A program made the position numbers and the translations under genes. Under the pieces are notes generated by a model that worked only from the letters and a program-made list of their open reading frames with translations, was not told the DNA's origin and made no database searches. 64,000 nt of DNA, from contig NW_002476413.1 in assembly GCF_000189635.1 (NCBI RefSeq), positions 248,001-312,000 on the forward strand, in the 5' to 3' direction. Position 1 is the stretch's first letter; each line of letters opens with the position of its first letter. This DNA is from Tetrahymena thermophila SB210 (lineage: Eukaryota; Ciliophora; Oligohymenophorea; Hymenostomatida; Tetrahymenidae). Positions 12,501 through 25,200 of the stretch are shown here, piece by piece.

Positions 12501-13824
12501 TTTGAATTTATCTTGAATATTTTATTATTTATGTTACTTTAAACAATAATCTTTTTGAATTTGAATGCACGAAGTAGTTTTTTATTTACTTTTTTTGCAA
12601 ACGTTATGATGAAATAAAATTTAAATTTTGCTCTATAAAAAACTGTAAAAAGAAGTTTTATTTGAATAAAATTGAAACAGAATTTTACAATATTTGTAAG
12701 CAGAATTGGGGGAGGGATGAATGGATCATTTAAATAAATTTTTTAAATTTTAGTAAGGAATAAAAAATAATTTAAAATGCAGAAAAATAATATTTGCGCT
12801 TATTAATTTTTGAAATATACATTAAAAGCATCAAAAATGAATGGATGGATATTATTAAAATGTAAAAAGATGATTTCTTTCCTTTACTTCCCTTACTTAG
12901 CTTTAAGAATAGTTTGATTTTTTTATGTAACAAACATAATTAATAAATAAATATTTTGAGAAGTGAATCCTTATTTTAGTAATGAATTTTATTTTTGTTT
13001 AATTAATAAGTACCAATAAAATACGATTTAAATTTTTTTGAATCTTGAGTTTAAATTAACTCTCTAAGGTTTATCATAATTGAAAGTATTTAAACGCTAA
13101 ATGTAACTGAATAAAAATCTTAATAATAAAAAATTGAAACTAGTTTATAAAATAAATTTACTTTTCATTAAAGCTTGTTCTATTGAGTTTGTAAATTATT
13201 TACAATTCTCAAAGTAAAAGACATGATTAATTTGCAATTTGAAAGAGTCCTAAATGCATGTATTTTAAATAGTAAAATTGTTTGGCGCTTAATAAAATAA
13301 TGTTTTTGCGTCATGAAATAGAAAATGCCTTGGGAAAGCAATAAAATGAGTTTTGAATGTTTTTTTATTTGATAGATTATAATTTCATCTTGTAGATAAG
13401 CAGTTATTAGTATTATAACAAACACGCAAACAAGTAATAATCCATCGGTTTCAAATGTAAATAGGGAGATTTAGAGTTTTACACAAATATTAGCAATTAA
13501 GAATTTTTGATAATTCGGGTTTTTGATTGTCTATATCAATTTTGATATGAATCAGAATAAAAAAAATAATGTAATTTATTAAAGATAATAGAAATTTTAT
13601 TTCTTCTGATAATTTATTATAAATCGAATTTTGATTTTGTAAAATAAAATTTGTATGCAATCAATAAATATGAATTAAAGTAAATAAGAAAATTAAATAA
13701 AACATTCAAATTAATTAGACATGCAGCAATTAATTATATCTGAAATTAATTTTTTTTTCATTTCATTCTTTTTTATATTTTTATTAACTTTTTAATACTC
13801 TCCTTATAATTTTTTTAACTAATT
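9506..13824. other. 4.3-kb region with no recognisable gene
   Basis: This is the longest gene-poor stretch of the window. Composition is extremely AT-rich, with many runs of A or T and short direct repeats. A minus-strand frame of 81 codons at 13180-13425 lacks the Gln-codon usage and context of real genes and was not accepted. A slightly GC-richer patch near 9950-10000 and a GGGGGAGGG patch near 12707 stand out but match no RNA gene I recognise. Confidence 0.5.
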
Positions 13825-16800
13825 TCATTTTTCTTGCAATATTGGGTAGAAAATTGTTTGGAGTAACTTTATCAAAACCATAGCCATTTTCTAAGCATCT
13901 CCATCAAAATGAAAGTTATAATTGTCTTATAACTGCTCGATTATCTTTTAAACTACATTTTTTAGCTTTTCGTTTTTTGGCTATTTTCCTTCTAGCTATT
14001 TTTATAAATTTTATTATTGATCGATTTATTTTTTTTCTTCCTCGGATTCATCATCGTTATCATCATCATCTTTGTCTGAAGGAAACTTCCCTGATTTTAC
14101 GATTGCATAATTGTACTGCTGTTCTAATGTTTTAATGTAATTTTGCAGCTAAAAGAAAAAGTCTTCTAAAGCCTAAGTTTTTTCAAGCAAGCTGTTATAG
14201 TCTCCTACGTTGATGAATTTTAATAAATTTCCATTTGTCTTATAGAAAACCTTAGCCCATCTCATCTAAAAGAAAATAAAAAAGAATAAATTTTAAAAAT
14301 AGCGAATAACAAATTAAACTTAAATAAATAAATAAAATTTAGTTCATTTACATCTTTCATGAGGGACATAAACTCGTCAGAAGGAACTGACATATTTTTA
14401 ATAACTTGATTGATTGCACTCATACTGCAATCCATGCTGTTTCTAACTATTTGATGGTATTTCTAGACTATTTCTTCCTTGATTTTATTATAAAATATCA
14501 ATACATGGCATGTTCTTTAGATGTTAATTAAATTATCTGTCACATAATTTTGTTTTAATTTGTTCAAGTATTTATTCAAAAGGTCTCTAATTTTATTTTT
14601 TAAATCTGCTTGAAAAATTGAGTTCGACATTATGTCTATTATAATATTGCTAATTCTTTAGTAAGAGGTAACAATTGGCGTTATCACATTCAAGAAGTTA
14701 CTATCAAGCAGCACCACATTATTGTTATATTTTTTAGTATATTCTTCATATTATGATAGAATTACTTTGTGGCATTCCATCATATCTCCAAAGTTTTTTT
14801 GAAAAAATTATTCAAGTTCTATTCTCGCCCTTGATAACATCAGTAACTAAGAGCTCACTTTCTATTAGTACTCTGAGATAAACTCTTCAACATCTTTTTT
14901 ATGGGCTGGCAAATCTTTGAGCATCGAATCAAGAACCTTAAATTCCGGTTCGTTATCCATAAATTCATAGACAGTATTTACTATCAGCTGGGAATTAAAG
15001 TATGATCTGCTTTCTATTATGATTCCAAGCGCCTCTAAATTAGTAAGCTGGATGGACAGTGATTATCCCATTTTTTTTAATTCAGAGCTTAATTCATACG
15101 AAATAATCAAGCTTTCATCTTGTAAATTAATCTCTATTTGAGCTTGATTCTTTTTCAATCTCATAAGTAGTTTTAGTATATTCGTACCAATATCATCCAA
15201 TAAATACTTATTATCAGTCCTTGTCAATAATTTAGCCTTTAAATATAAAAACAAAATTTATTTCAAATTTTTCCAACTTTAGAAAAAATCAAGAAAAATT
15301 TCAATAAATAGAAATCAAACTAAAAACATTAAATTTTACAAAAATCAACAACATAAAAATTTTTATTTTTATTTTTTAATTTTATATTTAAAATCATTTT
15401 CAAGCTATTTTTATGGTTATTTTATATTTTAATGCCCAATAAATTTGAAATGGTTTTTATTATTGTCAGAAAATCAAAAAAAAAAGCTTTGAATTGTTAA
15501 TAATTTTCATAAAGTTTGAATTTTCTTTCAAAAAAATACTTAACAGAAAAAATGGAAAATTTTATTTTGTTATAAAATATTTTTAATAATTTTCATAATC
15601 AAAATGTTTTATAGAAATGAAACATAAAAGAAGAATTTAAATTACATCAATCGAATCTAGGAAAACAAATATGTCTTTAAGCAATGAATCAGTTTCGTCT
15701 CTAATTTACTCACAATCTACTCTCAAAATCTTAGACTCCTAGCTGAGCATTTCAATAATAGCATCCTAAATTTGATACAGTAATTCTCTTGTGTTCTTAA
15801 GTTAGATGTACTTTTTTTCAAATAGATGTTCGAATATGCTTACATAACTTACATTATAGTATTGCTCGAATTTAATTATGTACTATTAGAGTTATACTAT
15901 TTAGTCTTCGCTTTACAGATATATTTTTTTTGCTTCGTTCCTAATTTTATTAATTTCTTCGTTTTAATGAGGTAATTTACTTCTTGTTTTATTCTATTGT
16001 ATTTTTTCAAATCTAGTTTTTGTTTCCTCAATTAACTTCATAAAATTTTAAGAATCTTTCATATTTTTATCCAAGGGCTCCTCACTATCAATAATCTCTC
16101 TAATGAATTTAAGAGTTTACTAAAATAATCTAATGTCATTTTTTAATTATTTAATTTCCTTCTTTCTCCTCATTTTCTTATGTTCAAAAAACACTGTAAA
16201 ACATTCGGCTGTATATAAATTATATGTTTCTTTACAGCTTCTCAACTCATCAAGCAATCTGTTGCTTTCATTTTCTATACTTTTAACCAAATTTTCATTA
16301 TCTTTGCTTCTCAGGGGTTCCTTAACTCCCACTTTAATTCTATTAACCAATCCTTAAAACCTTTTTATAAATTATTAAAATAAATATTAAATCCTAAAAT
16401 ATCCTTAGCTATTTTTTAAAAGAAAACTAACTAAATTTTTAATTATATTTCTCTTTCTTTTTTATCATTTTAGCTTTTTATATGAAAAAATATATTACAA
16501 AGCTATGTTTTTTATCAACTTTAAAATACACAGTGAAAAAATACTTATTCTATCTAATTCTGAAATTCAAATTCTCTTGGATAAAAATGAATTAATATAA
16601 TTTAAATAAAATAGATTTTTACTCATCCTTTATCTTTTCTGTTTCTCTTTTCTTAATAAAATGGAGATATAAAATTTCACATATGTTTTTGTTGATTTTA
16701 GCTAAATAAGGCTCTAATTTTTTGAGCTCTTCTCTTGTATATTTAATCATTCTCTGAAACTCAAGATATATATATGCACATAATTAATGATATAAGGAAT

Positions 16801-17557
16801 TAGTAACCTAAAAATACTCTTTTCCTTCACTAAAAGTCTATTCCATCTACAAAGCTAAAAAAGCAGATTTAGAAGCTTCTTATTCTTCAGTTGCCTCTTT
16901 ACATTTTTAATAGCAATCTTCTAAAACATCAATTACATGATCTAAAAAGTCTATCATTTCAATAGCATTTTCATCATAGCCAAAAGCAATCAATAATTTA
17001 GAGTTTTATTCATCGCTAAATAGTCCAATATAATGAGTCAAATCAATTGAAGTTTAAATTTCTATTTATAGCAATGACTAGTAAATAAGCTAAGCTTCTC
17101 CAATGATAAGATTTATTTGCTTTATGTTGTTAAATAGATTATCAATAAAATCTGCTTTCTTATCCAAGTTTAAATTCTTCTCTATATTTTGAGTGATTTC
17201 CTTCACTTTCAAAAATATCCTCTTCAAATCTCTTTGTGCCTCAATTTAGACCTATCTTAATTTCTAATTGTATTCCATTATTTCTCTCTCTTATTTTAGA
17301 TTATTAATTAACCTCAAAGCTAGTTGCTTCAATTCTTAGCTTGAAGTAAATTCCTTATTGATAACTGCATTCAATTCTTTTTCCATTGCTTTGTAGAAGG
17401 TAAGGGTTGGAAGAGTTTTTACATGATTTATCCTAAGCTGGGCATTGTATGTTTTTGGATCTATAATTGGAAATGAAATAAACCTAAAGCTAGGATCAAT
17501 TTAATTCAAGTAATTAATTACAATATAATATTTTTCTTTTTACTTTATATCAGACAT
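13825..17557 (-). CDS. Large helical/coiled-coil protein of unknown function, 991 aa, four exons
   Basis: Exons 17557-16623, 16360-15646, 15236-14352 and 14265-13825 join in frame (935, 715, 885 and 441 nt; phases 2, 0, 0) and end at TGA 13825-13827. Introns are bounded by GT...AG at 16622-16361, 15645-15237 and 14351-14266. The product is almost entirely helical and charged, with segments such as LKQLALRLINNLKQEREIM and VQIEAQRDLKRIFLKVKEI. A short acidic stretch (DKDDDDNDDESEEEKK) lies near residue 895. There is no signal peptide, TM segment or catalytic motif. It could be a cytoskeletal or trafficking scaffold; I do not recognise the family. The exact phase closure over four exons is good evidence that the model is right. 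Confidence 0.75.
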
Positions 17558-18175
17558 GTTTTATATATTTATAATTATACAAATATTTGATAGCTAATAA
17601 TACACAAAGGACTAGTAAATTAATTAATTAATCAATTCAATCAAAAAAAATCTTAAATTTTCAATTTTACTAAAAAATTTCAAATTTCTTATTAATATTA
17701 TGCTTTTTTTAGATATTTGTTAATTAACATCTTTTTTTAATGGTGAGTACAAATATTTTAAAATTTATATGCTCTTCTTTATGCAATCATAAATTAAGTT
17801 TTATAAGTTATCCTTAATTTTCATAATTTAGTTAAATAGTTTATTAAATATAAATTGATATCATCTGTAAAATCTTTATTAATTATAAAAAATAATTATT
17901 TACTTTTTTTAATGCTTTGATTAAAATATTAAATATTTTTAATTAAAATAATAAATTTAATTATTAATTTTATTATAATTTTTCTAATTTAATTATTTTA
18001 TTAAAAAATTACTTTAAATTAAAGCTTAAAAACTGAGTTATTATAAAAAATTATTTTATTTAGTTAGATTTTACTCTAAAACTATATGTCCATGCATCAG
18101 CTTTATTTATTTTGAAATAATTAATTTATTTAATATAAATATATAAAGAGCCAATCATATTTGAATGTTTATTAA
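17558..18175. other. AT-rich spacer
   Basis: The spacer lies between the start of the 991-aa gene and the end of the gamma-glutamyl hydrolase gene. It is almost pure A/T (17700-18060 especially) and nothing else was recognised. Confidence 0.6.
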
Positions 18176-19708
18176 TCATTAAATATTATTTTGTCTAATA
18201 GCTCTTTGTTAAGTTTTAATTTTCCTATTTTATTTATTTTAGATAAAATAATGGCGAGGTCCATATCTATCATCATAGTCTATATCTGGATTATTTGCAT
18301 TTTCTAAAAAATAAAGAGATGAATAGTGACTTTATTCAATTTCAACCCACTAAAAATTATCCACTCTCAATTATTTAATCTCTTCTTTATTTTCAAATTA
18401 ATTTTTGTTTTTTTAGCATTCCTTGATAAAGAATTCTATAAAATATCTACAAACATTCAAAGAAAGTTCATCTCTATTTGCATCAACCTAAAAATTAATT
18501 TAGTAAGAATATTAAATAAAATACAGAGGTGATTTATAAGATGGTGGGGGAGGATAAATCGGGGGTGGGCTATCCTTCAAGTATTTTTAATGATTTACAG
18601 TATATACCATAAAAATAAAATCCTTAACAAATTGTATGATTAAAAAAATTTTCATTTCCTCTCCCCCTGCCTCTAAAAAACACCCCTGTTAATAAATTTT
18701 CTTTTATGGTTAATTTCTACTTTTGGCTCAAATAAGTTTTTCTCAGGATGGAATTAAACTGCATAAATAGGATAATCTTAAAACTCTATACTAGCTATAA
18801 ACTCCTCTCCATCATCAGTTTTGCTTAGAGATGTGAAGACAACATTTTCTGATAGGTTTTCGTTCTCATCTGCTTTACTTTTAACAATCCCATCTTCATG
18901 ACTAAAAAAAGCTTTAAAAAGATAATTTATTTTGATACGTTTTAACAAAAATTCTATTTAAAAACTCGTTTTGTAAATAAATAAAAAGAATATTATGAAT
19001 TATTTCAAAGCTAAATTGGTTTATTTTTTGAAGGATTTTAATTTTTGGAAATATTTTACCTGGAGATCCCTCTTAAAGCCAATTAATAAGGTCTTTAGGC
19101 ATATTTTTAAATAATCTTGATTCTACATCAATATCATAAAGATTATGATTTGCAGTATCTCCTAATTTTCTAATCATAATACTTAAATCATTGCCAGCTG
19201 TAACATAATTTATCACTTAAAAACCTAAGCAAGTACCCCAAATCGGAAAATAATTATCCTCATCATTGAAAGATTTTGATTTTTCTATGATATAAGTGAC
19301 TGTTTTTAAGTAGTACTATTCAACACTATTTTCTTCCATAAATTATACTCTATTAATTACAACATACTTAAATTTTAATCCAAATTAATATTAAGAAATG
19401 AAAATTTTAATTTATTACCCTCCACCTGTAAAGAATACACCATTTACTTTTGAAAGAATATCATCCAATTCCTCTTCAGTGCTATCCCAATTAATAGGGA
19501 CAGCTATTGCTTTTCCTGAATCTTAAATATTTTATACATAGGCCCTCACAATTTAAGAGTATTTTTAATAAGGATAATCAGAATAAGATGATGGCAAAGT
19601 GAGAATACCAATCACAACCTTATCACTGGATCCCATCCTTTTGCATTCATATGATGCAATAAGCATCAAACAAACCACTAAAAATATTTAAAAAGTATCT
19701 TATCTCAT
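18176..19708 (-). CDS. Gamma-glutamyl hydrolase (peptidase C26), secreted/lysosomal, four exons
   Basis: Exons 19708-19419, 19349-19060, 18911-18721 and 18487-18176 (290, 290, 191, 312 nt) join in phases 2, 1, 0 to give 360 residues. The start is set by a signal peptide, MRQDTFQIFLVVCLMLIASY. The mature protein opens with VVIGILT and ends the first block with GVFFTGG. It carries the class-I amidotransferase nucleophile elbow FPIWGTCLGF (Cys near residue 137) and the catalytic His in AVQFHPEK (near residue 248). The last exon (NVCRYFIEFFIKEC) matches the family's C-terminal helix. The enzyme removes gamma-glutamyl residues from folate polyglutamates, usually in a lysosomal or extracellular compartment. 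Intron 3 (18488-18720) would be about 66 bp without the 167-bp inverted-repeat element inside it. Confidence 0.9.
18523..18689. mobile_element. MITE-like element with terminal inverted repeats, inside an intron
   Basis: The left end reads ACAGAGGTGATTTATAAGAT followed by GGTGGGGGAGG. The right end, read on the minus strand, gives ACAGGGGTGTTTTTTAGAGG followed by CAGGGGGAGAGG. These roughly 31-bp termini align with a handful of differences, and their G-run content is exceptional for this window. The element is 167 bp and encodes nothing. CAG(A/G)GGTG ends recall hAT-type termini, but flanking 8-mers (ATAAAATA and TTAATAAA) are not a perfect target duplication. It sits within intron 3 of the gamma-glutamyl hydrolase gene. 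Confidence 0.65.
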
Positions 19709-20316
19709 TTATTTTCAAAAATTTAAGTAAGTTATTTGTTAGCTTAAAGAGACTATTTCTAATATAGATATAGTCTATACAATTTCAAGTGATTCTTATT
19801 AGTTTGATTTATCAGTAGTATTTCTTAATTATTTATTAATTATTAAAAAAATTAAATTAAATAGTTTTCATTCATTTTCTGTATTTTAGCATTCAACAAA
19901 TTTTTTGATAATAGGTATTGCTAAAACTAAATAATTATTCAATTTTAAGCTGATAATAAATGTAAGTAAAAAACTTTTGAAATATTTAAAAAAAAAAAAT
20001 TTATTTCTAATTTAAAATTTGTTGATATAGCTTATCACATGCTATAAATATTAACAAATAATCTTTAAAAAATCAAGCAATTTATGAAAATAAAATAAAC
20101 ACTCTAAAATTTATATCAAAGTTAACGATTTTAAATTTGAAATTAATAATCTTGATGATAAAATCAAATTGTAAAATTAATTTTAAAAATTAAAATAAAG
20201 CAATTAATAAATTAATTTTTATGGTTTTATTAAATTTGATATACTAAAAATTAAAAAAATAACATAAATTATTAAAATAATCCAAGTGATTAAAAACGAA
20301 AAACTTAGATTACAAA
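19709..20316. other. AT-rich spacer
   Basis: The spacer lies between the 5' end of the hydrolase gene and the 3' end of the first K+ channel gene. No coding frame or RNA gene was recognised. Confidence 0.55.
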
Positions 20317-23300
20317 TCATTTAATCAGACATGTAAATTTACTGCTAAGCTGAAAATATCTATTATCTGATTAACTATTTAATCTTTTGATAACTAATTC
20401 ATAATTGCTATTTGGATAATAATACTAGAATGTATTGATCTTATCAAAATCAAAAATGACAAAATAAGTTTAAAGAGCAATATTTTGCACTTGTTTGATA
20501 TTCATTTCAATATTTTATAAGTTTAAATTATTATCCAAAGTAGACATATGTTGACTCGCTATTTAAATAGATGTTGAAAATGGTTGGCAACTTAGACTTG
20601 TTTATCTTGAGTCTGGCTTTATTTGAAAATAAGATCCTTTTTTATTTGCCTCATTTTATGGTGAAGAAAGATTTTTATCAGATTTTTTTAATTTCATTGC
20701 TTTATAAATTATATTTAAGCAAAAATTACAATTTATTTTTGTACACTAGCTTGGTTGGTGGTCAAAGTTAAACCTATCAAATTTAGTTTAATAAAAAATT
20801 AATTAATTAAAATATATTAAGAACAGAATTGATGATTTATACTTCATAATTTATTCTACTTCCCTGATAAAGTTAGAATGCTATTTCTTTATGCATTAAC
20901 TTGAATTATGCTAAGAAAATTAAGAAGGTGCTACCCTTTCATTTGTGTTTCTCCTCACTTATTTTGCTTTTAAATAATTAAAAATATAAGTTCTTATATT
21001 TTATTTAAATTTATTAAACTAAGCTAGGAATTTTCTTAAATATTATCTTTTATTTATTTTTAAATTAAAAATTTTTTAAATCATTAACCTTTTTCTTAGA
21101 TTTTCTGATTGAAATTAATCAAAATTATAATATATTTAAAATGTAAAAAATATGTTTAATCTTAAAAAGAATGTTGAGTTTACTGAAAGCTATCTTAGCC
21201 AAATAATTTAGATAAACTTGAAAAAGTAAAAAAATTAATTTATTACTTTTTGGTTAATCAACATCACTATGGCTTGATAGTTATCTAGAACTCATGTTCA
21301 CTTAACTCCCATGTGCCTCACTGTTTTCTAGGAAAGATGTTTTTTTAGTTTTTTTGTGCTAAAACACACTAAATTGCTATTATTCATCTGAGAAAGTTTT
21401 TTATTCTTACATCAATAGTTCTTCATCTAAAATTGAGCACTTATATGCTTCAGCATTTTCTTTTTCTTTATTTTGATTTGCTTCTTGATCCGATAATTTT
21501 CCTGTATTAATGTTTTTTAATTCTTATTCTTCTAATAATTCTTCTTCTAACTCATTTTTATGGTATGAAGTGTCAAAGTATTGATCTGCTTAAGCATACT
21601 GATCATTATTATTATCTTAAAGGCTAAAGGTAAAGCTAAACTCCTCTTAAATATCACTAATTTGCTCAACAAGTAGAAGTGCTTATGCTTTAACATAAGC
21701 ATGTGATACACGAGCATTAAAAGGATTTTTTTGTTATTTTCTTTTGTAGTGTTTTATTTACTCGTTGATTTACTTAAAATAATTCCTAATAATTTATTCT
21801 TTTTTTCCTTCGTAGAATAAAAAAGGACAATTCTTTAAAATATGATTTCTTTAAAAGCAAGAAGTACAACATTAATTAATGATTCCATATTATTTGTTAA
21901 ATTTAATTTGATCTACTAAAAAGGAGTATTTCTCAAAAGCAACGTTATCCTTTTTTATCACCGAAATGAAATCTGATTAGCTAACTTGTAAAACGTATGA
22001 AATTCCTACACTTTTGTAATTCATATCAGAGTGTCCATTTCCGATAATAAAATTTAATAATCCAAAATACTGATTTTCTCTAAAAGACTTTTTGAAAAAA
22101 TTTAAAATAATTTTAAATACAGTTGAATTTAGCAACTTACTTCAATTTTTTTTTATTAAGAGTTGCAATCATATTAAATAAATTATTAGATCAACCCTGA
22201 ATGAACAAAATACAGCTATGGTTCCTTTACTTCTTTTGAATCTACAATAATTTAATCTGGTGAGTAAATATGTTCTTTCATTTTCAATACCAACTCTTAC
22301 TTTACTTCTTCAGAAAGAATATCATTAAAAACCTTTACTTGCTAGAGCCTCTTCACATAAACATCTCTTTTAATTTCATTTTACATGTACTCTGATAGAC
22401 TAGATAGAGATTTTATAGAGCAAGCGCTATTCTTTTTCTCATCAATATACAAATACTATATGTATTTCCTTGCTCTTCCTTGTAAAACGAGATCAACATT
22501 GTACTAATTGAAATATTAATTTATTTTAGCTAATTCTTGCAAATAGACATCTCTTTTCTTTTTGAAATCAAGTAAAATATTGCCTAAATTTAATATTATT
22601 ATAAAATAAATCATAAAATAAAACCAAAAATATTTGCTACCATTGATTGGTACTCAAATTCAAGAATGTTTAATTTAAAATTTTTTTTCTAAAAGAAAAC
22701 AAAATTTATCAAAAGTTTTTTTTAATTCTTTTTTTTAAGAAATATTTTAAGATAAAACAAAATTAAAAATGCTATTTATTGTTATTTATCAATAAAATTA
22801 TAGAAAGATAGTTACCAAAAAAAGAATCCAATTTCTAATAAATTTTTGGAATTTATATTTATCCTTTTCAATCACTTTTATTTTTTTTGTTTTTTTATTT
22901 GTTCTTTCTTAGTTTATAATTAGTTTAAATGTACTTTAATTTTAACTATTAATTTGAATCAAATTTAAGAATATTAAGGTAATAATATTTTAGATAATTT
23001 TATTCTTAAATAAAAATGTTCATCAATTAAAAATATTCTTATCCATGAGTACCAAAGGTAATTATATCAAATTATTTATTTAAATATCTGAAGTTGAGAT
23101 TTAACTTTGTAAGCTCTTATAAATAAAAACGAATGTTGATAACTAAAATTTTATTTAAAAATATGTAAAGTAATCTAATAAATTTAAAATTCATGATTTA
23201 TTTTTAGATAGAAATTTGTTTATAGCTTTTGTAATATAATTTAGAACCTATGAGTAGTGATAAAAAATTTTGAATAAAATTTAAAAATACCAAAAGAATT

Positions 23301-25200
23301 AATAGAGTATCCAAATATGCCACAAGATATGAATGTCATAAATATCATAACAAATCTTTCAAGATCTGATGTAGCTGTTATGTCGCCATAGCCTATAGTT
23401 GTCATTGTTACCATTGAGTAATAAAATGAGAGGAGATATCTAGAATAAATGGGTGCATTTAATTTATCATAATATAATAGCCAACCTTAATTATAGCTAG
23501 ATTATTCTATGCCTATTGCATTCCAAAGGCAAGAAAATAAATGAGCAAAGTAAAGGAGCTGCAGTATAAGATACAAAAGAGAGATTAGTCCTGTTATAAG
23601 TTAAAAATAAGTAGAATTTTTGAGAAGAATAACTTATAATTTAATATTTACCAAAAAGTTTAACATTTAACAAGAATTATTCTCTTATATACTCAGTTAT
23701 TCTAAATTATTAAGTTAGTTTTAAAAAAAATAGAAAATAGGCAGCTTAAAAACCAAAAATTTAATCATATAAACCTAAGATACTAATTAAATCTATTAAA
23801 AAAGGAGATTTTATATAGTTTTTGAAAATCTCAAAGTGTTATTCTATAAAATCACCTGATTCTGATGATTTAGTGTTTGCTTTTATAAATATGTCTACTG
23901 AAAAAACTGCAGGTGTAAATATTTAAATGTAGTTTTTAAGGAATTATGGTCTATGTAAAGAGAAACCATATTCAAATGGGAGATAAATAAATAAAACAGA
24001 GGAACACAGAAAAATGAATGATTCCCAAATGATGTATAAGGTTGATAGATTGTGAAACAACGGAATATGCTTAAATACTTTAGCCATTATTTTTTCTAGA
24101 AGTTTTTTGATTTTTAACAAGCAATTAAAATAGCATCCACAGTATTTCACAGCTATTTTCATAAATTTTATATAAGTCTTGAATGTTATAAATCCTTTGA
24201 GTTTTTTATATGTAATTTATCTCCCAAAGTAGTAGTTAGCGAATTAAAATTTGTTTATTGAGTTCTACTAATTGCTTGATTTATCGTCAATTAGATTCAC
24301 TTAGAATTTTCTTAGTAGATTGGGTCTAAAAAATATTGCTGATTAACGCGCAAAACTTCTCATTTTTGAGACCAAAAAGCAAATTCTTATCCAGTTTTTC
24401 CTCCAAATTAAACTTTTATGCTTGGTTTGTAAAATACTTTTTTTCATTTGCTATGGACTGACATAACCCCATAAATTGTTATTAGCACCTATTTGATAGC
24501 AATCAGGAGAAAGCTATTATTTCTATGTCTACGAATTTAATCTATTATTAGGGGTTTTTTTGAGATACTTACTTGTTTGAGAGCTAAAATATTGGACCTT
24601 AGTATTAATTGAAAGATTATCTAATCCTTTTTTGGTTATTTGTTTATCTAAATTAAAGGCTTTGTGGTTTTCTACAATGCTATTAGAATGAAGAATTTCT
24701 TTTCCTACTTTAGAGCTGCTTAAATTAAATGCTTCTGTGACGTTGAGTGTCTAATTTGTCTATTGAATCTGTGTTTCATAGTTTTATTATTCAAGCTAAT
24801 CTTGCTAATGGTGATTTACTTCTACTTATAAAAATGAAAGAATAAAATATATTATTTAATTATATTTTTTAATATTTGCTAATTTAAATAGTTAACCTCT
24901 TTCTTAGAAGTCAAATACCTCGCTTTTATCAAAATAAGGCATAAATGTGTTATTTCTAATGTCATTATTATTAGGAGAATTTAGTGAAGAGGGAGCTTAC
25001 AAAGAATGAGTATTCTCACCTTCCATCTATCCTAAACCTTACTTAAATTCTAATTTGAGGTATGGGGCAAGGATTTTATCGTTTTTTTCTTTATTTTCAT
25101 TCAAACTTTGTACACATAAAGAAGTTTCCACGAAATCATTTTGAGATTTTAAAAAAACACTTTGAGATTATTCATATTTTTTTTGTTAATTGATACTCAT
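20317..25200 (-). CDS. K+ channel of CNG/EAG type, paralogue 1, 1212 aa, seven exons
   Basis: Exons 25200-24897, 24821-23652, 23590-23291, 22583-22141, 22087-21247, 20966-20843 and 20773-20317 join in phases 1, 1, 1, 0, 1, 2. A Gln/Asn-rich N-terminus precedes S1-S4 in exon 2 (for example LYIIWESFIFLCSSVLFIYL). S4 is poorly charged (LKLTQQFRITEYIREQ). Exon 3 holds S5, the pore and S6, with the K+ filter MTTIGYGDIT near residue 557. Exons 4-5 encode a cyclic-nucleotide-binding-like fold whose phosphate cassette is degenerate (QYFGLLNF, no GE and no Arg). A zinc-knuckle-like CTSCFQRNHILKNC follows. Exons 6-7 were placed by homology to the two paralogues: REVEQIM then HQPSQCTKINCNFC, ending FDFDKINTFQYYYP. 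It is likely a plasma- or ciliary-membrane K+ channel. Intron 3 is unusually long (707 bp). Confidence 0.9.

Noticed and set aside
13180-13425. 81-codon minus-strand frame in the 4.3-kb gap
   Set aside because: Hydrophobic, low-complexity translation with no Gln reassigned codons, no continuation through splice sites and no family resemblance.
5253-13824. CRISPR array, bacterial operon or phage-like system
   Set aside because: No regular spacer-repeat array, Shine-Dalgarno sites or bacterial-type gene clusters exist. The genetic code and introns show a ciliate nucleus.
18326-18532. 68-codon plus-strand frame
   Set aside because: It is antisense to the last exon of the gamma-glutamyl hydrolase and runs into the inverted-repeat element.
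21119-21246. Open extension of K+ channel 1 exon 5 to TGA at 21119
   Set aside because: The extension is hydrophobic and A/T-biased, and the paralogues splice at the equivalent position. Exons 6-7 at 20966-20317 restore the conserved C-terminal motifs.
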